A DNA stretch of 64,000 bases from NCBI GenBank assembly GCA_032716605.1, contig CM064560.1, positions 15,386,567 to 15,450,566 on the forward strand, in the 5' to 3' direction. This DNA comes from Paralithodes platypus. Taxonomy: Eukaryota; Arthropoda; Malacostraca; Decapoda; Lithodidae. The number at the start of each line of letters is the position of its first letter. The stretch's first letter is position 1. Made by a program: the position numbers and the translations under genes. Positions 1 to 10,628 of this stretch are shown one piece after another. Below the pieces are notes generated by a model, which worked only from the letters and a program-made list of their open reading frames with translations, was not told the DNA's origin and did no database searches.

Positions 1-1830
1 AAAGAAAGATGTTTCTTGGGTGTGGTCTGCCAGCAACAAGAAGCTTTTGATCAAATTAAGAATATGATTACATGTAGCCCAGTACTTGCATTTTACACCC
101 CCTGTGATGAGCTTACCCTGGAAAATGATGCTAGCGAGTATGGTCTGGGCTCTGCGCTAATGCAAAATGGGAAGCCTGTAGCTTTTGCCAGTCGATCCTT
201 GTCTAAATCTGAAAGAAACTATGCGCAGATTGAAAAAGAAATGTTAGCCATAGTGTATGGATTGGAGAAATTTCATCACTATACGTATGGGAGATCAGTT
301 AGGGTCCTCACAGATCACAAACCACTTGTGTCCATAGTGAACAAGCCACTATCTCGTGCCCCGCGACGACTCCAATCAATGCTCCTCCGCACTCAAGACT
401 ACCAGTACCTGCTGATGTACCGCCCCGGTAAAGAGATCCCTATTGCTGATGCTCTTTCGCGTGCTCCTCTACCTGACACAGGAGACGATTCCTTTTCTGT
501 GAACAGTCTAGCCTACTCCCAATTCCGTGATTCTCGCCTCCAGGAGATACGCCGTGCCACAGAAGAGGATTCAACTCTAAAGCGACTCAAGGTAGTTATT
601 GTTCAAGGGTGGCCTAATGAGAAGACTCGCCTTCCAGATTGCTTGGCTCCATATTTTAGCTATAGAGATGAGATGTCTGTTGAAGATGGTGTCATCCTTA
701 GAGGTGAGAGAGTTGTAATCCCGAGCTCTATGCGGTATGAGATGATGGAGAAGGTGCATGCTGGCCATTCTGGTGTGAATTCCTGCCTACGTCGAGCGAG
801 GGAGCTGATTTACTGGCCTAGGATGTCTTCTGAAATTCGGATGTTTGTCGAGTCCTGCGATGTCTGCGCATCCTATTCATTTAAGCAATCCCCTGAGCCT
901 CTTTATCAACATGAAGTTCCAGAACGTCCCTGGGAGAAAGTGGCAACTGACCTATTCACCATCCAAAACCGAGACTACCTTGTGACTGTGGACTACTTTA
1001 GTCAATTCATTGAGGTGGACTAAATTTCAGAAACAACCTCGGAGGCCGTCATTACAAAACTTAAGCACCACTTTGCCCGACATGGCATACCTGACACTGT
1101 TATAAGTGATAACGGTCCACAGTTCTCATCTCATCAGATTCAGTCATTTGCAAAGACGTGGAAGTTCTGCCACGAAACCTCAAGTCCTGGAAACCCTAAA
1201 TCCAACGGTGCAGCTGAAGCCGCAGTGAAATCTGTTAAAATAATTATGAAGAAGTGCCATCGAGCCAAAGAAGATCCCTATCTTGGATTACTGAACACGC
1301 GTAATACCCCTCAAGAAGGCATGACAACTAGTTCAGCTCAACGTCTTATGGGACGTCGCACCAAAACTCTAATCCCCACTACCAGTGTCCGCCTGCATCC
1401 AAGTACTCATGCTGGGGAACGAGAACGCATGGAAAATAAAAAAGCCACAACTGCGGAATGCTACATGAATAGAAGAAGCCTCAAACCTCTGTCTATCGGG
1501 GATACCGTGCGAGTACAACCAATAAATGATCCAAAGAAGGAATGGAAGGAGGCAACTGTGGACAAACGACTGAATACCCGAAGTTATGAGGTAACAACGA
1601 ATGACGGAGGTACGTACAGGAGAAACCGTCTACAACTACGATCTTCAACACCGGCCAGGACACCTAGAAAGACTTGTAATAATGAAAACATAACATCCGT
1701 ATGTGATGCGTCCTTGGCACCTGAGACTGTGAGTTGTGAGGACTGTATCAGATCTCCTGTAGTAGGTGACTATGTTACTAAGTCGGGTAGGACAGTTAAA
1801 GCACCCACAAAGATGAACTTGACTCACGGG
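1..1830 (+). pseudogene. Ty3/gypsy retrotransposon pol, 3' part (RNase H, integrase), one in-frame stop
   Basis: The window opens inside a pol gene. The first 150 codons match the RNase H domain that follows reverse transcriptase in Ty3/gypsy elements (NDAS near codon 38, TDHKPL near codon 100). Next come an HHCC zinc-binding integrase segment (nt about 750-880) and the integrase core. The three acidic core residues are visible: TDLF near nt 945, SDNGPQF near 1108 and AAEAAV near 1212. A TAA at 1021-1023 interrupts the frame inside the core, and the same frame then stays open to 2046. The tail from about 1480 resembles the C-terminal integrase region of invertebrate gypsy elements. Host coding probably ends near 1830; codons after that likely read into 3' UTR or LTR. 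No LTR boundary could be set because the 5' end lies outside the window. A single stop suggests a fairly young dead copy. Confidence 0.9.
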
Positions 1831-2136
1831 CAGGAGAAATCAGCAGGTTCATATTGGTCTGACATTCGCAGATTTGAATGTTTCGGCAAGGGCAGCAACA
1901 CAACACAACAGCATTTCTTCCAATACACAGCATACTCGGGATTATCCTCTCATCTCCACCTTCACCAGGCTGCCACCATGTTTCGTGTTCTTAGTTGTGG
2001 TAGTAATGGGCATGGTGAGTTCAGGTATAGAGGTCAATGCAGGTAATGAAGAAGAGACGGGTGGAGTGAGACAGCTGTATTTATTCTCAAGCCGTTAGTA
2101 GCGGGCAGACCCCTTGCATTGTGGGTAATGAGTTAG

Positions 2137-2700
2137 GTGGCGCCAAGCGCGGTTTATTCAAATCACGTAACAATAAGGAGGACATTTGTGTCACTTGACG
2201 AAGAAATATTCAGGAATCTCTATACAGCGCTGGTTAGGCCGCACCTGGAATATGCGAACCAGGTGTGGGCTCCATATATGGTAAAGGATATAGAAGCAGT
2301 AGAGAAAGTGAAGAGGAGAGCTAGCAAGCTAGTACCAATGTTGAAGAACGCGGGCTATGAGCAGAGGTTGAGGACACTGGGACTTCCGACACTGGCATAT
2401 AGGAGAAAGAGAGGGGATATGATAGACTTTTAAGATAGTGTCAGGAAAGTATGATGAGGTGTGAAGGTCTTCTTGATGCGGGAGGGAACAAGAACGAGAG
2501 GACACTCTAAGAAAATTTACAAAGAAAGAAATAGGCTTGAAAAGGCAAAGAACTCATTTTGTGATAGAGTGGTAAATGAGTGGAACGCACTGCCCCAGTA
2601 TGTAGTTGATTCCGAATCAATAGGAAGTTTGAAAGTAATCTTGATAAAGCATGGGGAAGACAAGATTTTATGTTTGATTATAAATAAAATATACAGAATA
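2137..2700 (+). pseudogene. LINE 3' end (CR1/L2-like RT C-terminus), frameshifted
   Basis: Codons from about 2180 carry the conserved block after the RT fingers of many animal non-LTR elements: LYTALVRPHLEYANQVW, then KVKRRASKLVP, then LGLPTLAYRRKRGDM. The frame breaks at about 2431, where one base is out of register. It resumes at 2461 with TRGHSKKIYKERNRL and RVVNEWNALPQYVV, which are the usual last 70 residues of these proteins. The element is severely 5' truncated and has no clear poly(A) tail. Clade assignment is by memory of motif style, so CR1/L2-like is tentative; that it is the end of a LINE ORF2 is firm. It sits about 350 bp after the gypsy fragment with no recognisable sequence between. 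Confidence 0.85.
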
Positions 2701-3057
2701 GAAAAAAACGTTGCGTCTGCTGCCGCCGCCGCCAACACAGTGAACGACCGCAGTAGTGCAAGTACTGGCACTGAGCTGGATACACAGGCCTAGTTTGCCT
2801 TTTTTCCAGAGGATCTACTGTAAGAAACTGTAAGAAACTGTATCATTCAACCTGCCTTTCGCCGCGGTTTGCACACTCGGTCACGATCGTTACGTTGAAT
2901 GTGGCCACTGCCGCGGCGCCACCAATATTAGTACCGTCACTACATTATTCGCTAGTGAATTCCAGGCACTCCTCCGACAACAATATTCTCACTAACCTAA
3001 GCTGACAACCTTAGGCTACCTAACATGGATGCTGTTGCCCCAAGACCCCCGCTGCTC

Positions 3058-3683
3058 TTAACCTCTGAAGTGCGCATGGGGGTAATTGGAAACGTCCCCC
3101 TGTGCTGACGTATTTGAGGTGTTTCCGTCACTAAAATATTCATTGTGCCATTAATAGCATTAATACTTATCCATATGCGCCTATTATGGGTTGATTATAA
3201 AGGTATTAACCTGAAACAACAATAAAACGAGTGAAAACAGCGTTTGGATGGTCAAAATCGGAGATATAGCCCGCGAGTTGTATAATGTATGGGTGAGGCA
3301 ATCTGCTTTCCCGCCAATTTCCCCCAAGGCCACTGAGACACAGTCGATCGATACTCTCTCTCTCTCTCTTGCACTCGCTTGCTATCAGTGATGACCACAC
3401 CCTCCAATCGGATTTCTAATGTTAGCACGAAAATATACCTCAGAATAAGGGAATAACAGGGAAAATAGGTGATAACTGAAGGAGAGGAGGAAAGTGGGGA
3501 AGGAGGGGAGGTAGAGGACTGAGATTTTGCATGGCCCAGGGGCCAAAAAAAAAAAAAAAAAATTTTTTGTTTTTTTTTTTTTTTCGATGTCAAAAGTTGA
3601 TTTTTTTTTTCTCTGACTCTTAAGAGTCTCCCCGCAGTGCGCCGGGGGAACTCTTAAGAGTCTCCCCGCAGCTCCCGGGTTAA
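3058..3683. mobile_element. Non-autonomous piggyBac-like element, TTAA-flanked
   Basis: This 626-bp unit is bounded by TTAA at 3058-3061 and 3680-3683. Its right 67 bp (two CTCTTAAGAGTCTCCCCGCAG-type motifs, then CCCGGGTTAA) are nearly identical to the right end of the piggyBac element at 17218-17285. Its left end (TTAACCTCT, then GCGCATGGGGG) resembles the left end proposed for that element at 10979. The interior has no transposase, only a CT run, poly(A)/poly(T) and unrecognised sequence. It looks like an internally deleted derivative that the same transposase could have moved. Confidence 0.7.
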
Positions 3684-3809
3684 CAATGATTTAGATAACG
3701 TCAGCTTACTAAGAAGTACTGTACTGTACTGTGGGAGAGTGAAAACTGAAAAACACCTCCGAGATCACATACATACAGTACATACATAAAATTTTAAGAC
3801 TGAGTGCTC

Positions 3810-4050
3810 CACACATACGTGCAGTTTCAGTCTCTTGTCCCAATGCCGGTGTTCCAGGCAACCCTGTTAAGGGCTGCTTCACTTGTCAAGTTTTTGGATT
3901 TGAAATCGGCACGTATAGTCCGATCCCAGGTCTTCCTCGGTCCACCCTTTGGTGCAGCTCCCTTCACAATCACAGACCTGCATCTTTTCACTCAATTTTG
4001 TTCATCCATTCTCTCCACATGTCCATATCATCCCAGTCTACTTGCACATG
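3810..4050 (-). pseudogene. LINE ORF2 extreme C-terminus, degraded
   Basis: Read on the minus strand this encodes GPRKTWDRTIRADF and, about 15 residues later, NRVAWN. That is the closing motif of many arthropod LINE proteins (RPRKTW, about 20 residues, DR..W). At least one stop interrupts the frame. It abuts but opposes the endonuclease fragment at 4135, so the two are separate insertions or an inverted piece of one. Confidence 0.6.
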
Positions 4051-4134
4051 CGTCGTAAAGGGGGGTTGCAAGGTTAAACTTGTCCGCGAGATTGTGAATA
4101 CCCGCACAAAATATATTATCAGTCATATGCCTCT

Positions 4135-4920
4135 CTTATTGCAGTGTATGCTCCTACCGAGATGAGTGACTTAGAAGAGAAAGAACTGTTCTACACCAAA
4201 CTTGACTCATTGTTGAACAGTGCCACCCTCGGAACACCATCATTGTCCTTGGAGATTTCAATGCAGTTACGGGCACAGATAGGGCTGGCTATGAGATATG
4301 TGTCGGACCCATGGCTCTGGCACCAGGAATGTCAACAGCTCTCTCTTCTTGACCTTCGCAAGGTCCAGGAAGTTGAGGATTGCGGGATCCTGGTTCCACA
4401 CTGCTGGACCTGGTATTCCAATGCTGGTGGTGTGGCCAAGGAGATTGATGATGTACTTGTAAGCACTCGTTGGAGAATCCTTCAGAACTGCAGAGTCTTT
4501 AGAAGTGCCGAGTTCTTTGCTACCGACCACAGACTTGTTGTTGCTACACTGAAGCCATGACTCAAAACTAGAAAAATCTCAAAATGCTATCCCCCCGGGT
4601 TTCATCTTGAGGCTCAAGGATGAGGATTGTGCAAGGCAGTATGCAGTAGCAGTCTCAAATCGACTTGACGTGCTGCTTGACTCGCTGGAGGACCCTGTAG
4701 AACTGTGGGAAAACTTTAAGCGTGGAACCCTGTCAGCAGCTGCTGAATGCATTGGAGTTAAACCAAGGTCAATGAGGGGTTTCCTATCAGGGGAAACGAA
4801 ACACTGGGCATAATACAAAAAAGTCGTGCTGCCAGATTGAATGGAGATCTGGGGCGCCACAGGGCTCTGTCCTGTAGAGCCAGAACTTCACTGAGGGGAG
4901 ACAAGGAGAGTTCTTTTTAA
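4135..4920 (+). pseudogene. LINE endonuclease domain and linker, several frameshifts
   Basis: The start VYAPTEMSDLEEKELFY is the middle of an apurinic-type (EEP) endonuclease. The GDFNA block is encoded at about 4250-4270 in another frame, and IDDVLVSTRWR then FFATDHRLVV gives the end of the domain, including the catalytic DH pair. From 4600 the linker before RT follows (LKDEDCARQYAV, then LEDPVELWENFK), and RAARLNGD continues past a stop near 4813. Frame changes near 4240, 4340 and 4560 make it clearly dead. RT is absent, so the copy is truncated or rearranged. The family is one of the decapod LINEs; I cannot name the clade. Confidence 0.8.
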
Positions 4921-4989
4921 GTTTCTAAGTGAGTGAGGGAGACAAAAGACAGAACTGCCTGTAGCGAGTGCCTCCCCCAGAGTTGAAAG

Positions 4990-5760
4990 AATGACAGGGC
5001 CAAAATTAAGGGATGTTCGAGCCAAAATGCCTGGACACACGGAGTTTGAAGCAATTTAAGTCATAGGAAGAGGGAAATACTGATTCTGGGAGAGTTCCAG
5101 AGCTCAGCTTTTGAATAGAAGAAAGATTGAAAATAACGTTTCACTCTTGGGTTGGAGAGTTGCACAGAGTAGGGGTGGGATTGTGTTGCAAGACGAGTGC
5201 TACGTGCTCTACGAAGAGGGGGTGGCATAGCTTACACTGAGAGAGCTCTGAGGAACACTGATTATTGTAACAGCAGTAGAATAGTGAGAGATGCAACATT
5301 GCGGCGAAGAGAGAGACTACAAAGAGTTGGTGAGTGTATCTGAGTTAATGAGACGGAAGGCTTTCTTTTCTACTTTGTCTAGAAGTGCTGTGTGAGAGGA
5401 TCCTCCCCACACGTGTGAACAATACTTAATACATGGACGCACTGTGCCTCTGTACAGCGAAAGAAGCTGCGCATGAGTAAAAAAAACCCGGAGGCAGTTG
5501 AGCACACCCAGCTTCTGGGAAGCTGTTTTAGCTAGTGGTAATATAATCTTTCCAAGAGAGATCTGAAGAAAAAGAGACACTAAGAAAATTAAGAGAAGAT
5601 AGAGGGTTAATTTGTATGTTGTTGAAAAGTAGGTCATAAGTTTTCTGGACGAGTAGACAGATGGAGGAATTGAGTTTTGGAAGCATTGAAAGTAACAAGG
5701 TTTTAACAAAACATAAAAACACAAACAAATTTAAATTTCTATGAAAACATTCCACACTGA
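4990..5760 (-). pseudogene. LINE RT C-terminal region (Jockey/CR1-like), degraded
   Basis: The minus strand shows AKTASQKLGVLNCLR, then LYRGTVRPCIKYCSHVWGG and LLDKVEKKAFRLI. This is the thumb region after the YADD box of Jockey/CR1-type LINEs. Downstream (nt 5330 to 5000) the frame continues with breaks through NVASL, NPRVKR and LWNS, which is the usual C-terminus. An upstream piece in another frame at 5528-5755 gives FSSDLSWKDYI. Wording shared with 8577-9000 and 41870-42830 suggests all three belong to one LINE family. Confidence 0.8.
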
Positions 5761-5807
5761 TATTTGGTATTGATAAATAAGCTCAATGTAATGAAAAATT
5801 ACTGGTG

Positions 5808-6206
5808 ATGAGCTGGTCTATCAGAGTGAGAACTGAGCGATCTCTGCCATACCCATAGCTTACTCTGACTGTTCCTTTAACTTTTATATTTTCTAGATCT
5901 CAAATGACGGCATCTCTTCCGTGGATTCCCAGTCTACCTAGATTGGAAGCCAAAGCGTCAAATTTTTTCCTTTGCCCCTTAACTTTCTCTTCATAATTGC
6001 TGAGGGGCACAGGGCCCTGGGTGGAGCTTTGGTTTCCCGGGCGTTTCCGCACCCTACTCAGCTCCCCGCCATGGAGTGGCTTCGGTCACCCAGGCTTTAT
6101 TGTGGTCGGCAGTGAGGGTTCTGTGGGGGCGCACGGTTATGGCCTTGGCCTTGCTCGGGGCCTTGGGGCTGTTCGGCCAGGCAGCTTGGGGAACAACAAC
6201 AACAAG
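5808..6206 (+). mobile_element. (AAC)-tailed retroposon, 5' truncated copy
   Basis: This is the last 400 bp of the roughly 520-bp repeat present in full at 29427-29948 and 46720-47240. It starts within the internal GGGCTGGTCTATCAGAGTG-type block and ends in a short (AAC)n tail at 6190-6206. Loss of the 5' end while keeping the tail fits target-primed reverse transcription. Open frames across it are incidental. Confidence 0.85.
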
Positions 6207-6564
6207 GTTTTCTCTGCCCCAATTGGAGATAGTAGAGATCAGAAGATAGGTGCTTCATGGCCTCCTTACGTGAATTTTGGAGTTCCTGCTGTGAATAATC
6301 TTGTGAAAGTCTAGTTGAATACAGTGGAGCCCCCATCCTAGCTGCTAATCGGTTCCGCACTGTTCTTATGGGGAAAATTCAATCGGTTCCGTGCTCATGC
6401 CAAAATTTGCGTCTTTTTCTATTTTTTGCCTATGAAAACATGTTTTATTTTACACAAATTAAATTTTATGCATTATATAATACACCATAGAATAAGTATT
6501 GGTTCAATGTTATTTTAATACCACAAATTTTATTGATATATTTGAAGATAAATATTGAATCTAT

Positions 6565-6935
6565 ATGCTCTAAAGATCATAAGAAAATTTGTTTTAACCC
6601 TCGGCAAAACCTAATAAAAAAGTATGGTAGGCCTACTAACATTTATTTTTCGTAACAAGGTTGTCAATACGGTACTTCCAGTTATCGACAGCTCTAAAGT
6701 CTAAAGATCATATGAAAATGTGTTAAACCCTCGGAAAAACCTAATATAAAAGTAGGCTACTAGGCCTAGGCTATAATTTATTTTCGTAACTAGGTTGTCA
6801 ATACGGTACTTTTCCGTTATCACTGTACAATCAACGCTGACCATTGCAGAGTAAACACCGTAACAAGGTTGTCAATACGGTACTTTCCCGTTATCAATGT
6901 ACAATCAACGCTGACCATTGCAGAGTAAACACCGT
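6565..6935. repeat. Two overlapping tandem duplications (about 135 and 75 bp)
   Basis: A unit containing TCTAAAGATCAT, AACCCTCGG and GTTGTCAATACGGTACTT occurs twice (about 6565-6700 and 6700-6835). Its end, with TACAATCAACGCTGACC, is duplicated again to about 6935. Copies differ by several substitutions. Confidence 0.75.
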
Positions 6936-7059
6936 AGACTTCATCCACTTTTCTTTCACCTTCGTATAATCGACAGCCAATTTTTTTTTTTTTTATTTAC
7001 TAAGGGATTAGTACTCAACCAGCGGGGGTGTGGGGGCGGGAGCCCCCACCCATAATATT

Positions 7060-7085
7060 AGGTTAGGTAAGGTTGTTAGGTTAGG
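7060..7085 (+). repeat. Short interstitial TTAGG-like stretch
   Basis: Four imperfect TTAGG-type pentamers occur within about 25 bp. TTAGG is the ancestral arthropod telomere repeat. The stretch is short and is more likely incidental or TE-derived than a telomere scar. Confidence 0.35.
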
Positions 7086-8069
7086 CTAATGTCTTTTCAA
7101 ATCACTATCGGGGAACAACATCGATTGATAGCCTATGCCTTATGGGGAAAATAGGTTTTCCCGAGTTTTCTAATTAATTACAAACACTATATATTGATGC
7201 AAATGAACAATTTTGTTTAGGCTATAAAAAACACCCGGAAAATTTGTGGTAGCCTATTAAAATAACATTTTTCCTAAGTTTTTAATAACTAGGCTAGGGC
7301 CTAGAAAAAAAAAGGCCCAATAGGCCTATCTAAACAATTACAGTACCACACTTTTTCCCAGTGTTAGGCTATGAAAACATGGTTTTTGTCTAGGCTACAT
7401 CAAGTAGCCTAGGCCTAAATCTTATGCATTGTAAATAATAATGTAGACATGGCTAAATGACAGTCCTAACCATAAATACTGTAGATTGGGGCAGTTTCTA
7501 TCATGCGAAAATTTCTAGGCCTAGGTTCTAAATTCGTCCAACCACCCAAGTACCCATTTCGCCCCAAATACATCCAATAAATACATATTATGAGGAAAAG
7601 ACGTATAAATACGTATTATGAGAAGATTACTTACCACAGATTTTATTATAAATCATTGTCATATTTAGCCTAGCCTAACATCGTCATCGGATGGTTGAAA
7701 GCCACAGTTGCTCGCGCGTTTGGGGCTAGCAACACGTATTATGAAAAAATATGCATCCTCCTTCATTCACTCACTCAACCCCACAATTTGCCGGAGGATA
7801 ACAGGTTTTTCACAATACGTAGACGGAGGTCTTTTAAAAAAAACAAAAAAACATCGTCTAGGCTAGGCATTTCAATCGCTTTCGTCCGACATGGACTGGT
7901 CTTTGCTCTGTGTTTTGAGCATGAAATTCCTTCATTGCTACCACCAGGCCAACCATCCCTATCACTAGCTGTACTAGAGGTTATAATAAACGCGAGAGAT
8001 AAGGGGTTCAGGCACAACAAAGTTTGCAAAAGTTGTTTAACACAGATACTAGCTAATCTGGAAGGGTCT

Positions 8070-8175
8070 GCTTAGTGATGACGTCATACAAAGATGGCGG
8101 CATCTTGTCAAGTTGTCAGAAGATGTGGTTCGGGAAGTAATGCCTTAACAATATACTTCCCTGAGAGGTTCTTGT
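8070..8175 (+). promoter_or_regulatory. Possible core promoter: CRE palindrome plus YY1-like site
   Basis: TGACGTCA (CREB/ATF palindrome) at about 8079 is followed 6 bp later by AAGATGGCGGC, the classic YY1 motif, which in metazoans often overlaps the start site and first ATG. An ATG inside this motif opens a 27-codon frame (starts MAASCQVVRRCG, contains IYFPERFL) ending at a TAA near 8175. The peptide could be a first coding exon, perhaps THAP-like from its early Cys pair, but no downstream exon was found. Confidence 0.3.
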
Positions 8176-8576
8176 AATTTTCCTTTTGTGACGTGCTCTG
8201 TTATATTATATTGTATTTCTTTTTCTTTTTTCTCTATGTTGCATTATAATCTATTTCTTCTTATTCCAGCTCCTTCATTTTCTTGGTTCTTGTTCTCCAT
8301 GCATGTTCTTGTGCATTTGACGATCGGATCTCGGATTCACTCGGATTTCGTCTCTAAACGGCAAGCACCTGGCAGATTCTTTCGTTATGTTAAAACAAAA
8401 TTATTGTTTTTTTGTTTTCTAGTTTTATGTTGAGTTTTTCGTTATTTTTGCTATTTTTTCGGATTTCGGCTGGGATTTTGATGCGAGAATTGAGGCTTTT
8501 GGCGCGAGAATTGAAATTGGGAATATTTGGTGTGTGGTGCGAGAATTGAGTCAGCGAAGACCAGTGTAGCAAAAAT

Positions 8577-9000
8577 GGGGGCCCCACTGTAGTGTAATGT
8601 AGAGTCGTCAGCATACGAGTGAATGGGGCTGGAGGTGCAGTTGAGAAGGTCATTAATGAATAATAGGAAGATAATTAGAGATAGGACAGAACCCTGAGGA
8701 ACACCGGAGTTGAAAAGTTGAGGAAGTGAATGGTGGCCGTCCACAACCACAGCTATGGAACGGCCGGAAAGGAAATTACTTTAAGAGACAAAGGCACAGA
8801 TGGAGGGATAGAAATCGAAGGAGGGTAGTTTGGAAATGAGGGTTTTGTGCCAGACCCTATCGAAGGCCTTCGATATGTCTAGCGCACCAGATTAAGTATC
8901 TTCGATGTCCCGAATGGAGGATGACCAAGAGTTAGTAAGATAAGAAAGAAGATCACCAGTAAAGTGGCCTTTAACCCTTGTCTAGTGGGCCCTCTGTGGC
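8577..9000 (-). pseudogene. LINE RT fragment (GVPQGS and YADD boxes)
   Basis: The minus strand encodes GVPQGSVLS, FLLFINDLL and IHSYADDSTLH, which are RT motifs 4 and 5 including the catalytic Asp pair. Upstream (higher coordinates) are LPSFDFYPSICAFV and FDRVWHK-type residues of the palm. The reading is broken near 8780 and 8890. The same family occurs at 41870-42830, where more of the palm is preserved. Confidence 0.8.
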
Positions 9001-9384
9001 CGTTTTGGGCCTTTTCAGGCCATTCTGACTGCTATATCAACCATCAGTATGAAAGGAACTGTATTGCGCCAAAAACTAGGCGGAAATCGCTACACAATGA
9101 CGCCACATACAGCTACGTAGCACTCGTGGAGCACTGACAGTGTTACCTCGAAGATGGAAGTTTAGCTGATTTTGCTACCTTGCTCACTTTTAGCGAACTA
9201 TTGGTTACACTGTCATCCTCCCGTGCGGTGGGGGAACTGGAGTTAGTGTGGGCCGGGAGGCCACAGATGTCGGACGTATGGATCATTACTATCCCACCCA
9301 TTTTCACTCTATTTTCACCCTTTTTTCACCCGTTTTTTGCCAGTTTTTTTAACTCGACATAAGTCGCGCGCCGCTAGTTAAGGG

Positions 9385-9740
9385 TTAAGGGGGTAGTGCT
9401 TGGTGTTTGGTCTATTTATTTATTTATTTATTTATTTTTGAGTTTCCTCGCCATCAAGCTTAAAAATACACCCCCTAGACACCCTTTCAAGATAAATTTG
9501 TACATTTTTCGGTAGCAAAATGTCCCGGCCGAATGCTGGTTCCTTCTAAAATTAGAGGCTCGCTTTCGCTCGCCAGGAACAAATCGACACCTGAAAGACA
9601 CGAAAGATCTTAATATTGAAAAAAATGAGGCGAAAAGTCTCAAAATCGCCAAACTAATGAAACGAACGTCTTAAAACCTCAAAACTAATGTGCTATACAT
9701 GAGGGAGAAGGGGGTCCATAAGAAGAGAAAGGCTAATAAT
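9385..9740 (-). mobile_element. M1 MITE copy (TTAA family 1)
   Basis: Minus-orientation copy of the roughly 360-bp M1 element. It shows the conserved AAGCTT, ACAAATTTATCTTGAA-type, CGGTAG-AAA and GCTCGCTxTCGCTCGCC blocks in order, and the four 32-bp sub-repeats at its high-coordinate end. TTAA is present on the left; the right end is eroded. Confidence 0.85.
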
Positions 9741-9821
9741 GTAGGTTTCTGATGGCTAAATAGTATGTTTAATTGGGTTTTATGTATTTATGTATGTATG
9801 AAAACTGTATTTTAGCTGGTA

Positions 9822-9960
9822 ATTCTGCTAAATATCTATGTCTACAGCTCCAACTTCCTTATAATCGCAAGTAGGCAATTGACCACTTGCGAGTTTCAGT
9901 CTATAAGGAAGTTGGAGCTTTAGGTATCATATTTAGCAGAATTGTAAACGTTATGTGAGT
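9822..9960. mobile_element. Palindromic element, family M4
   Basis: About 130 bp that folds on itself: TTCTGCTAAATAT, CTCCAACTTCCTTATA and ACTTGCGAGTTTC mirrored to TATAAGGAAGTTGGAG and ATATTTAGCAGAA. Parts of the same unit recur at 17301-17342, 19995-20060, 20955-21005 and 21118-21165. Confidence 0.65.
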
Positions 9961-9964
9961 ATGT

Positions 9965-10092
<128 letters not shown>

Positions 10093-10188
10093 GAGAGTTA
10101 TACAGACAGAGAAAGAGAGAAACGTTAAAAAGATAGCTACATTTGGTTTTATGTATTTAACTAAGCAATGCAATCAGATTTTAGCCAG

Positions 10189-10404
10189 TAAAGCCGCTGT
10201 CACACGAGCGCTTTTTCCGTCAATTTTCGGTGAGCAAGTTTTTTCTCTTATCATTTCGGGATATTTTTGCACTAGCATCGGTAACTAGACTGAAGGTAGA
10301 TCATGTTAGGCGGCAGAATTCTGAAATAGTGTAATTTTCTAAGCTTCCAGACCATAATTGCCCGTAAAAATTGCTCGAAAAAGGGTTCGTGTGACTCCGG
10401 CTTA
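10189..10404. mobile_element. M3 MITE copy 1 (PIF/Harbinger-like)
   Basis: About 210 bp with inverted ends AGCCGCTGTCACACGAGCGC and its mirror ending ACTCCGGCT, bounded by TAA on both sides. A 3-bp TWA target and short inverted repeats are the pattern of PIF/Harbinger MITEs. Other copies are at 10412, 21250 and 60297. Confidence 0.7.
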
Positions 10405-10411
10405 ATTATGC

Positions 10412-10628
10412 TAAAGCCGGTATCACACGAGCGCTTTTTCACTCAACATTCATCCTCAACACTGGTCTGGCAGCTGATGAGGTCAACATATAAAATTGTT
10501 CTGCTACCTAAGTTTATCTATCTTCAATATAGTTTCCGGTACCAGTGCAAAATAACCCAAAAATGATGCCAGATTTTTTTTTAGCATCGAATGTTGACTA
10601 TAAAACCTGTCGTGTGATACCGGCTTAA
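10412..10628. mobile_element. M3 MITE copy 2
   Basis: Inverted ends AGCCGGTATCACACGAGCGC and GTGTGATACCGGCT, with flanking TAA. Its right boundary TTAA is also the left boundary of the next M1 copy, so the two abut exactly. Confidence 0.75.

Larger units (their letters stand above)
6310..7690. other. Intergenic DNA rich in TAGGCCTA-type motifs, no gene seen
   Basis: AT-rich DNA with no credible reading frame. TAGGCCTA and AGGCCTAG motifs recur between 6630 and 7530. A poly(T) tract lies near 6980. The tandem duplications at 6565-6935 and the TTAGG-like stretch at 7060-7085 are listed separately. Confidence 0.6.

Noticed and set aside
1874..2098. Short frame at the end of the gypsy fragment as an env-like ORF
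   Set aside because: Too short, overlaps the extension of pol, and shows no signal peptide or conserved motif.
7060..7085. Telomere fusion scar
   Set aside because: Only a few imperfect TTAGG units, far too short.
7695..8075. 126-codon frame on the plus strand
   Set aside because: No domain, non-ATG start, AT-rich TE-like surroundings; likely chance.
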